From an uncultured Flavobacteriales bacterium (GTDB lineage Bacteria; Bacteroidota; Bacteroidia; Flavobacteriales; Flavobacteriaceae): a DNA stretch of 50,581 nucleotides. A model generated the notes under the pieces. It saw nothing but the letters and a program-made list of their open reading frames with translations, was not told the origin of the DNA and did not search any database. Both the position numbers and the translations under genes were made by a program. How positions within the stretch are numbered: the first letter of the stretch is position 1; every line of letters starts with the position of its first letter. Location of the stretch: assembly GCA_913020155.1 (NCBI GenBank), contig CAJWBA010000012.1:1-50581 (forward strand), given 5' to 3'. Shown in pieces: positions 32,542 to 41,323 of this stretch.

Positions 32542-35104
32542 GCCTATTTATAAAAACTTACTGCTTTTTTTGTATTTGTTAGGAATGCTCTTGAGTGTAG
32601 CTTCAATAAATGCTCAAACCCCTTTACCCAGCGCTTACAAAGCTTCAAAAAAATACATTATTGATTCAATCATAGTTACTGGACTCAAGAGTTATGAGGA
32701 TAAAACTGTAATCTCATACAGCGGTCTGCGAAAGGGGCAATCCATTCAAGTTCCTGGTGAGGAAATTAGTAATGTGATTCAGAAACTATGGAATCTTGAA
32801 CTTTTTAGTGATATTAACTTCTTCACTGCCGAGATAAATGGGAATTTAATAACCTTGGAAATTGAGATCGAAGAATTACCCACACTCTCAGATGTAAAAA
32901 TCTTGGGAATTAAAAAATCTAAAGCTCAAAATATAATTAAAGACACTGAACTGACCAGAGGAAAAAAGCTTTCTGAAAGTTTTCTGACCAATACCAAAAA
33001 CTACATCATTAATAAATTTAAAAAAGAAGGCTTTTTGAACACCAAGGTCGTTCTGAATACCATTCCCGATACAATAGACGTCAATGTTTTGAAGATGGTT
33101 GTTAATATTGATCGAGGAAAGCGTGTAAAAATCAAGTCGATAGATTTTGAGGGTATTGAGAAATTTAGTTCTAAAAAACTGGCCTCAAAATTCAAAAAAA
33201 CCAAAAAGAAAAATTTTGTCCGCTTTTGGAAAAAATCTAAATTCATCATTGATGATTACCAAGAAGACTTGAGCAATCTAATCGATTTCTATAAAGAAAA
33301 AGGATACCGCGATGCTCGTATTTTGAGCGACACAATTATTGACGAAGACAAAAGTGATCTTGAAATCAAACTCTCAATTGAAGAGGGAAACCGTTATTAT
33401 TTTGGAGATATTAAATATCTGGGTAATGCCGCTTACACAGATCGAGTACTTTCATCGGTTCTTGGAATCAAAAAAGGTGATACCTACAATGGAATTCTTC
33501 TAAAAGAACGAATAGCTGATGATACCAAACCTGATGGAAATGATATTACCAACTTGTATCAAAACAGTGGGTATCTCTTTTCTAATATCAATGCAGTTGA
33601 AGTAAGTGCAGAAAATGACACCATCAATTTTGAGATTCGAATTACAGAAGGTAAACTGGCTTCTTTTAATGAAATTACTGTTGTTGGAAACGACAAAACC
33701 AATGATCATGTAATTTTTAGAGAATTGCGGACAAAACCCGGAGAATTATACAGTAAAGACAAGGTTGTTCGTACCGTTCGAGAATTAGGGCAATTGGGTT
33801 TTTTTGATGCAGAGCAAATCAACCCTGATTTTAAGAATGTAGATCCCAATGCGGGTACTGTAGATGTTGAATTTGGATTAGTAGAATCTGGAGCCAGTCA
33901 AATAGAACTTCAAGGAGGTTATGGAGGAGGTGGTTTTATCGGGACACTGGGTCTTTCCTTTAACAACTTCTCCATGAGAAATGTTTTTGATAAATCTTCC
34001 TACAGACCAGTACCCTCTGGTGATGGTCAATCTTTAAGTCTTCGTTTACAAGCAAGTCAATTTTATAATACCTACAGTTTTTCTTTTTCTGAGCCTTGGT
34101 TGGGTGGTCAACAACCTGTACAGTTTTCTACATCAATTTCGAGAACCAATCAATATCGATATGACTTCTTTACCCAACGAGCAGACAGAAGTCAGTCCTT
34201 TGAAATCAGTAGTTTAACTTTGGGAATTGCCAAAAGACTCCGAGTTCCTGACGATTACTTTACCCTTTCACAAGCAATCTCATTCCAATATTACAACCTT
34301 AAAAATTATTTTACTGGACTATTTACCTTTGGTAACGGAGATTCTAATAATATCGCCTACACCATTTCTTTATCTCGAAATAATACTGCCGTTAATCCTA
34401 TTTTCCCTACGAGTGGATCCAGTTTTATTATAAGTGGTAAGTTTACCCCTCCATTTAGCTTGTTTAGTGATACCGACTTCGGAAATCTTCAAAACCTTTC
34501 AGAATATAAAAGACTCGACGCTACAACAGGAGAATTATTAGTAGATCAAGCCAAAATTGATCAAGAAAAATTCAAGTGGCTAGAGTTTTATAAAATAAAA
34601 TTCAACGGAACTTGGTACTCCAGAATTATTGGAAAACTTGTCCTAAAGACTCAAGCAGATTTTGGTTTCCTGGGAACTTACAACGAAGATCGAGGAGCAA
34701 TTCCGTTTGAGCGCTTTTTTCTAGGGGGAGATGGAATGGCAAATTACTCACTGGATGGACGAGAAACCATTGCGTTGAGAGGTTACAAAAACCAAACCCT
34801 ATCATCAAGAGATGGATCTACTATTTACAATAAATTTTCATTAGAACTACGATACCCGATAACCCTCAAACCAAGTGCATCCATTTTTGCACTTAGCTTT
34901 TTAGAGGCTGGTAATGGTTACAATAGTTTTAGTGATTTTAATCCTTTTAATTCCAAGCGTTCAGCTGGAGCTGGGATACGAATTTTCATGCCTGCCTTTG
35001 GCCTTTTAGGAATTGATTTTGGGTATGGATTTGACGCTGCTAATTCGCAAGAAACAGGCCCTCACGGTTGGGAGACACACTTCATAATTGGACAACAATT
35101 TTAA
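32510..35104 (+). CDS. bamA: outer-membrane assembly factor BamA (POTRA-barrel)
   Basis: About 864 residues. The signal peptide lies around KPIYKNLLLFLYLLGMLLSV ending at INAQ. POTRA repeats fill roughly residues 40-440 (IIDSIIVTGLKSYEDKTVIS, VKIKSIDFEGIEKFSSKKLA, YYFGDIKYLGNAAYTDRVLS, FNEITVVGNDKTNDHVIFRE), followed by a 16-strand barrel (GGYGGGGFIGTLGLSFNNFS, RFFLGGDGMANYSLDGRETI) ending in a C-terminal Phe (IGQQF). It inserts barrel proteins into the outer membrane. The start is uncertain: the frame is open from an ATG at 32456 (86-base overlap with uppS), while the next ATG at 32585 would cut into the signal peptide. A TTG at 32510 gives a normal signal peptide with a 32-base overlap and is preferred. 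Confidence 0.93.
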   Translation: MEKQANNSRHKPIYKNLLLFLYLLGMLLSVASINAQTPLPSAYKASKKYIIDSIIVTGLKSYEDKTVISYSGLRKGQSIQVPGEEISNVIQKLWNLELFSDINFFTAEINGNLITLEIEIEELPTLSDVKILGIKKSKAQNIIKDTELTRGKKLSESFLTNTKNYIINKFKKEGFLNTKVVLNTIPDTIDVNVLKMVVNIDRGKRVKIKSIDFEGIEKFSSKKLASKFKKTKKKNFVRFWKKSKFIIDDYQEDLSNLIDFYKEKGYRDARILSDTIIDEDKSDLEIKLSIEEGNRYYFGDIKYLGNAAYTDRVLSSVLGIKKGDTYNGILLKERIADDTKPDGNDITNLYQNSGYLFSNINAVEVSAENDTINFEIRITEGKLASFNEITVVGNDKTNDHVIFRELRTKPGELYSKDKVVRTVRELGQLGFFDAEQINPDFKNVDPNAGTVDVEFGLVESGASQIELQGGYGGGGFIGTLGLSFNNFSMRNVFDKSSYRPVPSGDGQSLSLRLQASQFYNTYSFSFSEPWLGGQQPVQFSTSISRTNQYRYDFFTQRADRSQSFEISSLTLGIAKRLRVPDDYFTLSQAISFQYYNLKNYFTGLFTFGNGDSNNIAYTISLSRNNTAVNPIFPTSGSSFIISGKFTPPFSLFSDTDFGNLQNLSEYKRLDATTGELLVDQAKIDQEKFKWLEFYKIKFNGTWYSRIIGKLVLKTQADFGFLGTYNEDRGAIPFERFFLGGDGMANYSLDGRETIALRGYKNQTLSSRDGSTIYNKFSLELRYPITLKPSASIFALSFLEAGNGYNSFSDFNPFNSKRSAGAGIRIFMPAFGLLGIDFGYGFDAANSQETGPHGWETHFIIGQQF

Positions 35105-35106
35105 AA

Positions 35107-35697
35107 ATGAAAAAAAGAATAGTATTTTTATTTTTAATTACGATCCTCACTACTCAATTAAGTTTAGCGCAAAGGGGAGTTCGAATAGGTTACATCGACA
35201 TGGATGTTATTTTAGAAAATGTCAATGAATACAAAACAGCAAATATCCTTCTAAACAAAAAAGTTGAAGATTGGAAAAAAGAAATTGAATTGCAAAAACT
35301 ACAATTAAAAAAATTAGAGGATGCACTCAATGCTGAGAAAGCTCTGCTTACTCCAAACTTAATTTCTGACCGCGAAATAGAAATTAATGACTTTGCCTCT
35401 GATATAGTAAATTTTCAAACTCAAAAATTTGGGCCACAAGGTGAATTGATCCAACAAAAATCGAAACTTTTAAAGCCTATACAAGATCGAGTACTCGGAA
35501 TAGTGAGAAAAATAGCTCAAGAAAGAAAATATGATTTCATTTTTGACAGATCTTCGGACTTGGTTATGTTGTATTCCGCAAAAAATTACGATATTAGTGA
35601 CCTTGTTTTAAGAAAAATAAATGCTCAAAACAAAATTGAAGATAGAAAACAACAGCTTAAAAAAAGAGAAGATCAACTCAAGAAACTAAAAAATTAA
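35107..35697 (+). CDS. OmpH/Skp family periplasmic chaperone (first copy)
   Basis: A 196-residue exported protein with signal peptide (KKRIVFLFLITILTTQLSLAQ). The OmpH start GVRIGYIDMDVILENVNEYK is followed by a long charged coiled coil (residues about 45-130) and the return segment KIAQERKYDFIFDRSSDLVM. A second charged helix at the end (KIEDRKQQLKKREDQLKKLK) extends beyond the usual Skp length. Skp trimers hold unfolded outer-membrane proteins for BamA. The ATG at 35107 lies 2 bases after the bamA stop; the longer frame from 35068 would overlap bamA and lose the signal peptide. Confidence 0.92.
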   Translation: MKKRIVFLFLITILTTQLSLAQRGVRIGYIDMDVILENVNEYKTANILLNKKVEDWKKEIELQKLQLKKLEDALNAEKALLTPNLISDREIEINDFASDIVNFQTQKFGPQGELIQQKSKLLKPIQDRVLGIVRKIAQERKYDFIFDRSSDLVMLYSAKNYDISDLVLRKINAQNKIEDRKQQLKKREDQLKKLKN

Positions 35698-35721
35698 CAT
35701 ACGCTCAAATAAACTAAAACA

Positions 35722-36231
35722 ATGAAAAATTTAAAAACATTACTATTTGTTACCCTAATGACTGTGCTGCCAATGACTGCTACTTATGCACAATCAAAAA
35801 TCGCACACATTGACACTCAGAAATTGATTAGTGAAATGCCCGAAGTTATTGCTGCTCAAAAACAAATTAAAGCAGTTGAAGAAACTTACACCAAAGAGAT
35901 TGAAAATACTTACAAGGAATTTCAAACAAAAGCACAATCCTATTCAGCAGATGCGGCTAATCAAACTGATGTAACAAATCAAGCTCGTCAGACGGAGCTT
36001 GAAAGCATGCAACAAAACATTCAAAAATACCGTGAAACAGCTGCTCAAGATTTGCAGAAAAAGCAAGGCGAAATGATGCGTCCTTTGTATGAAAAAGCGA
36101 GAACTGCTATTGAAAAAATAGCCGCAGCTCAGGGCTTCGATTACGTTCTTGATGCAAGTGCAGGAGGAAGTGTTATTATGGCTAAAGGAAAAGATTTAAT
36201 GGCTGATGTAAAATCTGAACTAGGATTTTAA
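35722..36231 (+). CDS. OmpH/Skp family periplasmic chaperone (second copy)
   Basis: A 169-residue exported protein with signal peptide (KTLLFVTLMTVLPMTATYAQ). It has the OmpH pattern: SKIAHIDTQKLISEMPEV, a central coiled coil (about 45-125, QTDVTNQARQTELESMQQNI), and AAAQGFDYVLDASAGGSVIM at the end. It is a tandem paralogue of the previous gene, with a standard Skp length and no C-terminal extension. Two adjacent copies after bamA are normal for Flavobacteriia. A strong terminator follows at 36256-36290. Confidence 0.94.
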   Translation: MKNLKTLLFVTLMTVLPMTATYAQSKIAHIDTQKLISEMPEVIAAQKQIKAVEETYTKEIENTYKEFQTKAQSYSADAANQTDVTNQARQTELESMQQNIQKYRETAAQDLQKKQGEMMRPLYEKARTAIEKIAAAQGFDYVLDASAGGSVIMAKGKDLMADVKSELGF

Positions 36232-36255
36232 AAGGTGGTTCTAAACTCTTAATCA

Positions 36256-36290
36256 AAACTGCCTTATCTATCATAAGGCAGTTTTTTTTT
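36256..36290 (+). terminator. intrinsic terminator ending the nadK-ompH cluster, abutting murI
   Basis: A perfect 11-base inverted repeat (AAACTGCCTTA at 36256-36266, TAAGGCAGTTT at 36274-36284) with a 7-base loop runs directly into nine T (36282-36290). The murI ATG starts at 36293, two bases after the T-tract, so any transcript entering murI from upstream must read through this hairpin. Confidence 0.9.
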
Positions 36291-36292
36291 CT

Positions 36293-37075
36293 ATGAAAAT
36301 TAGTCAAAATAATTATCTGGGGGTATTTGATTCTGGAGTTGGGGGATTAACTATCCTTTCGTCTCTAAAATCTATGTTACCTCAAGAACAGTTTCTTTAT
36401 GTTTCTGATGATGCTAATGCTCCTTATGGCATAAAATCAAAAGATGAAATTACTGAGCGTTGCTTTGAAGTTGTAGATTTTCTTATTTCCAAAAGATGTA
36501 AGCTTATTGTTGTTGCTTGTAATACAGCTTCAACAAATGTAATCGAAGTTTTACGAGCTAAGTACAACATCCCCTTTATTGGTATTGAACCAGCCATAAA
36601 ATCAGCTTCTCTAAAGAGCAAAACAAAAGTTATTGGGGTTTTGGCTACACGAGGTACTTTGAGTAGTCGATTGTTTGCTCAAACTAGCGATAATTTTACT
36701 CAAAATATTAGAGTTATTGAACAAATTGGTGACGGATTGGTTGAATCCATAGAAAAAGGTGAATTAGCGAATTCAAAACTTGTTGATTTATTAAATTCAT
36801 ATGTCAAACCAATGCTCTATCAAAATATTGATGTTCTTGTATTGGGGTGCACGCATTACAGCTTTCTTATCCCTTTACTAAAAGCTATTTTGCCCAAAAA
36901 CATTCAAATTTTAGACAGTGCTGATGCGGTTGCAAAACAAACCTTCAGGATTTTGAAAAAAGAACATTTGTTGTCTTCCAAGGATTTAGGCGAAACGGTA
37001 AAATATTTCAGTACTGCAACAAATTCGACTTTGTTGAACTTTATTCCTGAAAACATGAAGGTAGTTAACTTTTAA
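36293..37075 (+). CDS. murI: glutamate racemase
   Basis: A 260-residue cofactor-independent racemase that supplies D-glutamate for peptidoglycan. The family start GVFDSGVGGLTILSSL, the first catalytic Cys in VACNTASTN, the second in LGCTHYSFLIPLL, and VSDDANAPYG are all present. The ATG at 36293 is fixed because the conserved N-terminus starts at residue 9. It lies right behind the ompH terminator, so it depends on read-through or on a promoter within the ompH gene. Its stop codon abuts that of the convergent gamma-carbonic anhydrase gene (TAA then TTA, no gap). Confidence 0.97.
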   Translation: MKISQNNYLGVFDSGVGGLTILSSLKSMLPQEQFLYVSDDANAPYGIKSKDEITERCFEVVDFLISKRCKLIVVACNTASTNVIEVLRAKYNIPFIGIEPAIKSASLKSKTKVIGVLATRGTLSSRLFAQTSDNFTQNIRVIEQIGDGLVESIEKGELANSKLVDLLNSYVKPMLYQNIDVLVLGCTHYSFLIPLLKAILPKNIQILDSADAVAKQTFRILKKEHLLSSKDLGETVKYFSTATNSTLLNFIPENMKVVNF

Positions 37076-37591
37076 TTACTGTGACTTAAACCAACTGGAA
37101 TACATTAAATAATTTTGAGCTATTCGCTCAATTTCACCTTTTTGAAGTTTTGGATCTATGTCTTTAATTTTTCGTGCAGGAATTCCAGCAAAAATAGATC
37201 CTTCTGGAACACGAGTGTTTTGCTTTACAACACTTCCAGCTGCAATGATGCAATTTGATTCAACCAAAGAATTATCCATAATAATACTACCCATTCCAAC
37301 CAATACATGATCGTTTAGAGTACATCCGTGAATAATTGCATTATGTCCTACCGAAACATCATTACCAATTATAGTTTTGGATTTTTTATAAGTAGCATGA
37401 ATTACGGTTCCATCTTGAATATTCACACGATTACCTATTTGGATTGAATTAACATCACCTCTAATTACAGCTTGATACCAAACAGAGCACTGATCTCCCA
37501 TAATTAGATCTCCAATAAGTGTAGCGTTTTCTGCAATAAAGCAATCTGAACCCCATTGAGGCGTAAACCCGCGAACTGTTTTGATGAGCAT
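37076..37591 (-). CDS. gamma-carbonic anhydrase family protein
   Basis: A 171-residue left-handed beta-helix (hexapeptide repeat) protein. The repeats run from ATLIGDLIMGDQCSVWYQAV through IRGDVNSIQIGNRVNIQDGT, IGNDVSVGHNAIIHGC and VLVGMGSIIMDN to AAGSVVKQNTRVPEGSIF. The three zinc-ligand His of gamma-carbonic anhydrases can be assigned to VIHATYKK, VGHNAIIH and the second His of that segment. Many such proteins (YrdA/PaaY type) show weak or no carbonic anhydrase activity. The frame extends upstream to 37648, but the ATG at 37591 (MLIKTVRGFTPQWG) fits the family start. Confidence 0.93.
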   Translation of the reverse strand: MLIKTVRGFTPQWGSDCFIAENATLIGDLIMGDQCSVWYQAVIRGDVNSIQIGNRVNIQDGTVIHATYKKSKTIIGNDVSVGHNAIIHGCTLNDHVLVGMGSIIMDNSLVESNCIIAAGSVVKQNTRVPEGSIFAGIPARKIKDIDPKLQKGEIERIAQNYLMYSSWFKSQ

Positions 37592-37690
37592 TGTAATGTT
37601 TAACTCGAATATACTACTTTCAACAAAACGGAAACCAATAAAACGCATCGAAAGATCAAAGATTTCCGTATTTTTACAAAAAAAATTACA

Positions 37691-38584
37691 ATGACAACAT
37701 TTACTGTTTCCGCTTCTTTAACTGAAGATCAAGCTATTGCGCGATTCGAAATATCACCACCACTTCAAATCACTCAGGCCTGTCAATACAGTAACATAGA
37801 TGAAGCAAAAGAAGCTCCTCTGGCTCAACAAATGTTTTATTTGCCTTTTGTAAAATCAGTAGTTCTAAAAAAAGAATCTATCGAAATCATGCGTTTCGAT
37901 ATCTTGAAATGGGAAGATGTATTGAACGAGGTCTCCCGTGAAATTGAAAGCTTTCTTAACTCTGGAGGTGTTGCAATAAATGAAATACAACCTTCAAAAA
38001 AAAATCCTATTACTATTTATGCGGAAAGTACCCCTAACCCCGGGGTTATGAAGTTTGTTGCTAATAAGAAGTTAGCAGATCAAATTTATGAGTATAAAAA
38101 TATTGATGAAACAACAAATGCTCCCTTAGCTCAAAAGCTCTTCCATTTTCCTTTTGTAAAAGAGGTGTTTATAGATACCAATTATGTTTCTATTACCAAA
38201 TTTGATGTCTCTAATTGGGATGAAATTGTTCTAGAAATTCGAGAATTTCTTCGGTCTTTCTTAGAGGAAGGGAATGAAATCACAACTGCAATAAAAGAAA
38301 AAATAAGTAAAGAAACTGCAAAAGAGTCCGTAGTAGAATTGGACGAAATTTCTCAGCAAATCATAGGAATTATTGAAGATTACATAAAGCCGGCTGTTGC
38401 AGCAGATGGAGGAAATATCCTTTTTGATTCATACAATGCTGAAAATAAAAAAGTCCAAGTAGTTCTTCAAGGAGCCTGTAGTGGTTGTCCATCCTCTACT
38501 TTTACTCTAAAAAATGGAATTGAAAATATGCTCAAAGAAATGCTCCCTGGAAAAATTTCTTCTGTTAATGCAATCAATGGGTAA
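37691..38584 (+). CDS. Nfu-type Fe-S scaffold with duplicated N-terminal domain
   Basis: A 297-residue protein. The C-terminal NifU domain (about 220-297) has IEDYIKPAVAADGGNILFDS and the cluster-binding CxxC in GACSGCPSSTFTL. Before it are two copies of the Nfu N-terminal domain. The second is canonical (IYAESTPNPGVMKFVANKKL ... NAPLAQKLFHFPFVKEVFI). The first is diverged (FEISPPLQITQACQYSNIDE ... EAPLAQQMFYLPFVKSVVL). It should bind and pass on Fe-S clusters in the cytoplasm. The gene is divergent from gamma-carbonic anhydrase and followed after 5 bases by a YyaL-like gene. Confidence 0.94.
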   Translation: MTTFTVSASLTEDQAIARFEISPPLQITQACQYSNIDEAKEAPLAQQMFYLPFVKSVVLKKESIEIMRFDILKWEDVLNEVSREIESFLNSGGVAINEIQPSKKNPITIYAESTPNPGVMKFVANKKLADQIYEYKNIDETTNAPLAQKLFHFPFVKEVFIDTNYVSITKFDVSNWDEIVLEIREFLRSFLEEGNEITTAIKEKISKETAKESVVELDEISQQIIGIIEDYIKPAVAADGGNILFDSYNAENKKVQVVLQGACSGCPSSTFTLKNGIENMLKEMLPGKISSVNAING

Positions 38585-38589
38585 ATATC

Positions 38590-40623
38590 TTGAAATCAAA
38601 AAAACATACAAATGCCTTAATTGATGAACTTAGTGCTTATCTACTTCAACATGCACATAATCCTGTTCAATGGTTTCCATGGGATCAAAAATATCTTGAT
38701 CGGGCCAAAGAAGAGAAAAAATTACTTTTAATTAGTATTGGTTATGCTTCATGTCATTGGTGTCATGAAATGGAACATGAGTGCTTTGAAGACGAGGAGG
38801 TTGCTATTTTGATGAATTCTAATTTTATCAACATAAAAGTTGACCGAGAGGAGCGTCCTGATGTAGATCAAGTATATATGAATGCTCTTCAAATAATCAG
38901 CGGGCAAGGAGGGTGGCCGCTAAATATGATTGCTTTACCAGATGGAAGACCCATATGGGGAGGAACCTATTTCCCAAAAAAGCGTTGGCTAGAAGTCCTT
39001 TCTCAAATTTATTCCTCATACAAAGAAAATCCTGAAAAAGTAATTCAATATGCTGATGAATTGGAAAAGGGTTTGATCCATTTTGAGTTCAATGAAACCG
39101 ATGAAAATGAATTCAAATGGAATGAAATCAATATGAGTTTGGATAAAGTTCTATCAAAAAGAGATCCCAAAAACGGAGGGTTCCTTGGTGCTCCAAAGTT
39201 CATGATGCCTTCACTACTTCGATTCATTCAATACGGAGGATTGCTATGTAATAATCTTGAGGCATTAAATCATTTTCATTTATCCCTAGAAAAAATTGCT
39301 TTGGGCGGGATTTTTGATGCTGTTGGCGGAGGTTTTTCACGCTATTCAGTAGATTCTGAATGGCACATAAGTCATTTTGAGAAAATGGGCTATGACAATG
39401 GTCAACTGCTTTCTCTTTATGCTCAAGCCTATCGAGAAAAACCGCTTCTTCTCTATCGAGAAACGGTCGACAAAACTATTCGCTTTTTGATAGATAATCT
39501 ACTTTCTCCCGAAGGAGGCTTCTATGCTTCTTTGGATGCAGACAGTGTTGATGAGAATGGATCGTTAATTGAAGGAGCTTACTATGTTTGGAAACAACAT
39601 GAAATAAAAGAACTTTTTCCAGATGACCACCTACTTGTATCGGCTTATTATTCGATCAATCAGAATGGTTATTGGGAAGATGGTAATTATGTGTTAAGAA
39701 GGCTAGAAACCGATAAAAAATTTGCAGAAATTCATGAAATTGATTTATTAGAATTAAAATCTAAAGTCCTCCACTGGGATGCTACTCTTTTAATGAAAAG
39801 AAAAGAAAGAATGCTTCCCAGACTTGACGATAAAGTTATCTGTTCTTGGAATGCTATGCTTACTTCGGGTCTTTTGGAAGCCTATGTTAGTTTTAAAAAT
39901 GAATCATATCTGGAGCTAGCCATAAAGAGCATCAATTTTATTGAACAAAATTTTATTTCTAATTCTGGAACTTTAAAAAGAATTTCCAAAAAAGGGGTAA
40001 ACAAAATAGATGCTTTTTTGGAGGATTATGCAGCTGTTATAAAAATGTACATTGATGCCTATGAAACCTTGTTTGATGAACATTATCTCAACCAAGCGGA
40101 TAAATTAACAGAGGTCTGTTTAACTGAGTTTGAAGACCAAAACAGTCCACTTTTGTATTTCAGTTCGACTTCAGATTTGATCCTTCGAACAAAAGAAACT
40201 TCTGATAATGTCATCCCTTCTTCTAATGCAATGATAGCAGAAAACCTGATTCGTTTATCGAACCACTTGATTAAACCTGAATATATAGGCAGATCAAGAG
40301 CAATGTTAAATTCATGCAAATCTGAGATCAAATCCTATCCAAAAAATTACAGCTATTGGCTAACAGTTGCTTTAAGATTATTAAAATCGGGTTATGAAAT
40401 TGTTGCTGTTGGACCAAATTCAAAAAGTAGTCTCAGAGAAATTCGAAATACGCAGTTTACCCTAAATTGCAGTTGGGCTGCCGCAGAGAAATCAAACCTT
40501 CCGCTCTTTCAAAATAGAGTTTCAAAAAATAAAACCTTATTCTTTTTGTGTAAAAACAAACAATGTGAACTTCCCCTAGAATCTATTGAAGAGGTAAAAA
40601 AAAAATTAAGGCTTTTGAATTAA
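38590..40623 (+). CDS. YyaL/SSP411-like protein (thioredoxin domain DUF255 plus six-hairpin region)
   Basis: A 677-residue cytoplasmic protein. The N-terminal thioredoxin-like DUF255 domain begins NALIDELSAYLLQHAHNPVQ and has the redox pair in YASCHWCHEMEHECFED, then VDREERPDVDQVYMNALQII and GGWPLNMIALPDGRPIWGGT. The rest resembles an (alpha/alpha)6 glycosidase-like toroid (FDAVGGGFSRYSVDSEWHIS, HFEKMGYDNGQLLSLYAQAY, GGFYASLDADSV). The family (human SPATA20, B. subtilis YyaL) has no agreed function. The start is TTG, 5 bases after the nfu stop; the first ATG lies inside the thioredoxin domain and is too late. The stop overlaps that of tsaB by 4 bases. Confidence 0.94.
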   Translation: MKSKKHTNALIDELSAYLLQHAHNPVQWFPWDQKYLDRAKEEKKLLLISIGYASCHWCHEMEHECFEDEEVAILMNSNFINIKVDREERPDVDQVYMNALQIISGQGGWPLNMIALPDGRPIWGGTYFPKKRWLEVLSQIYSSYKENPEKVIQYADELEKGLIHFEFNETDENEFKWNEINMSLDKVLSKRDPKNGGFLGAPKFMMPSLLRFIQYGGLLCNNLEALNHFHLSLEKIALGGIFDAVGGGFSRYSVDSEWHISHFEKMGYDNGQLLSLYAQAYREKPLLLYRETVDKTIRFLIDNLLSPEGGFYASLDADSVDENGSLIEGAYYVWKQHEIKELFPDDHLLVSAYYSINQNGYWEDGNYVLRRLETDKKFAEIHEIDLLELKSKVLHWDATLLMKRKERMLPRLDDKVICSWNAMLTSGLLEAYVSFKNESYLELAIKSINFIEQNFISNSGTLKRISKKGVNKIDAFLEDYAAVIKMYIDAYETLFDEHYLNQADKLTEVCLTEFEDQNSPLLYFSSTSDLILRTKETSDNVIPSSNAMIAENLIRLSNHLIKPEYIGRSRAMLNSCKSEIKSYPKNYSYWLTVALRLLKSGYEIVAVGPNSKSSLREIRNTQFTLNCSWAAAEKSNLPLFQNRVSKNKTLFFLCKNKQCELPLESIEEVKKKLRLLN

Positions 40624-41297
40624 GGCTTTGGAGGATTTGTGTAAAAATCTTTCAGATAAAACGGTTCAAAATATGCTATATCCTCAAAATTTTTTGCTTC
40701 GAATTTATCGGTAGCTTTAGCAACCATGTGCTGAGCAGAGGGTTCTTTTAAAGAATCAATAAAATAAGTGTTTCCCTCTGGGATAATACCTTTACACTTA
40801 TCTGAGCCATTGCCAAATAAAACCAAGCGGCCTTGATCTCTTAACTCTTTAAAAGAGTCACTGGTTATTATTTCTGTACGAGTAGGAGATACCACTTCTT
40901 TTTTTGCGTTCAATACCATCGTAAAAACTTCCATTCTTCTGGCATCAAACATTGGAATCAATAAATCAGAAATTTTTGGAGTGTAAGCGGCTGCAAGAAC
41001 TTCTAAGCTATTTACCGAAATTAGAGGAAGGTTGTGAGCATAACATAGTCCTTTTGCGGTAGAAACTCCAATTCTAAGTCCTGTGAATGAACCCGGACCT
41101 TTGCTCACTGCAACACTAGACAATTGAAAAGGTTTGACATTAGCTTCATCAAGTAGCTGCTTAATGTAGATATGCAAATGGTCACTGTGTCGAAAATCTG
41201 CTTCATTATTTTCGATACAGTGAATAAGATTTCCATTATGTGACAAAGCAACCGAACAATTTGTTGTAGCGGTTTCAATATGTAGAAGGTGTGACAT
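40620..41297 (-). CDS. tsaB: tRNA threonylcarbamoyladenosine biosynthesis protein TsaB
   Basis: A 225-residue ASKHA-fold protein that, with TsaD and TsaE, makes the t6A37 modification of ANN-reading tRNAs. It begins with HLLHIETATTNCSVALSHNG and contains VSKGPGSFTGLRIGVSTAKG, SVNSLEVLAA and PMFDARRMEVF, all standard for TsaB. It is the last gene of the efflux operon, 26 bases after the TolC gene, and shares its stop bases (TTAA) with the convergent YyaL-like gene. Confidence 0.96.
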   Translation of the reverse strand: MSHLLHIETATTNCSVALSHNGNLIHCIENNEADFRHSDHLHIYIKQLLDEANVKPFQLSSVAVSKGPGSFTGLRIGVSTAKGLCYAHNLPLISVNSLEVLAAAYTPKISDLLIPMFDARRMEVFTMVLNAKKEVVSPTRTEIITSDSFKELRDQGRLVLFGNGSDKCKGIIPEGNTYFIDSLKEPSAQHMVAKATDKFEAKNFEDIAYFEPFYLKDFYTNPPKP

Positions 41298-41323
41298 AAG
41301 GCAAAATTAAGAAGTTCTGACTT

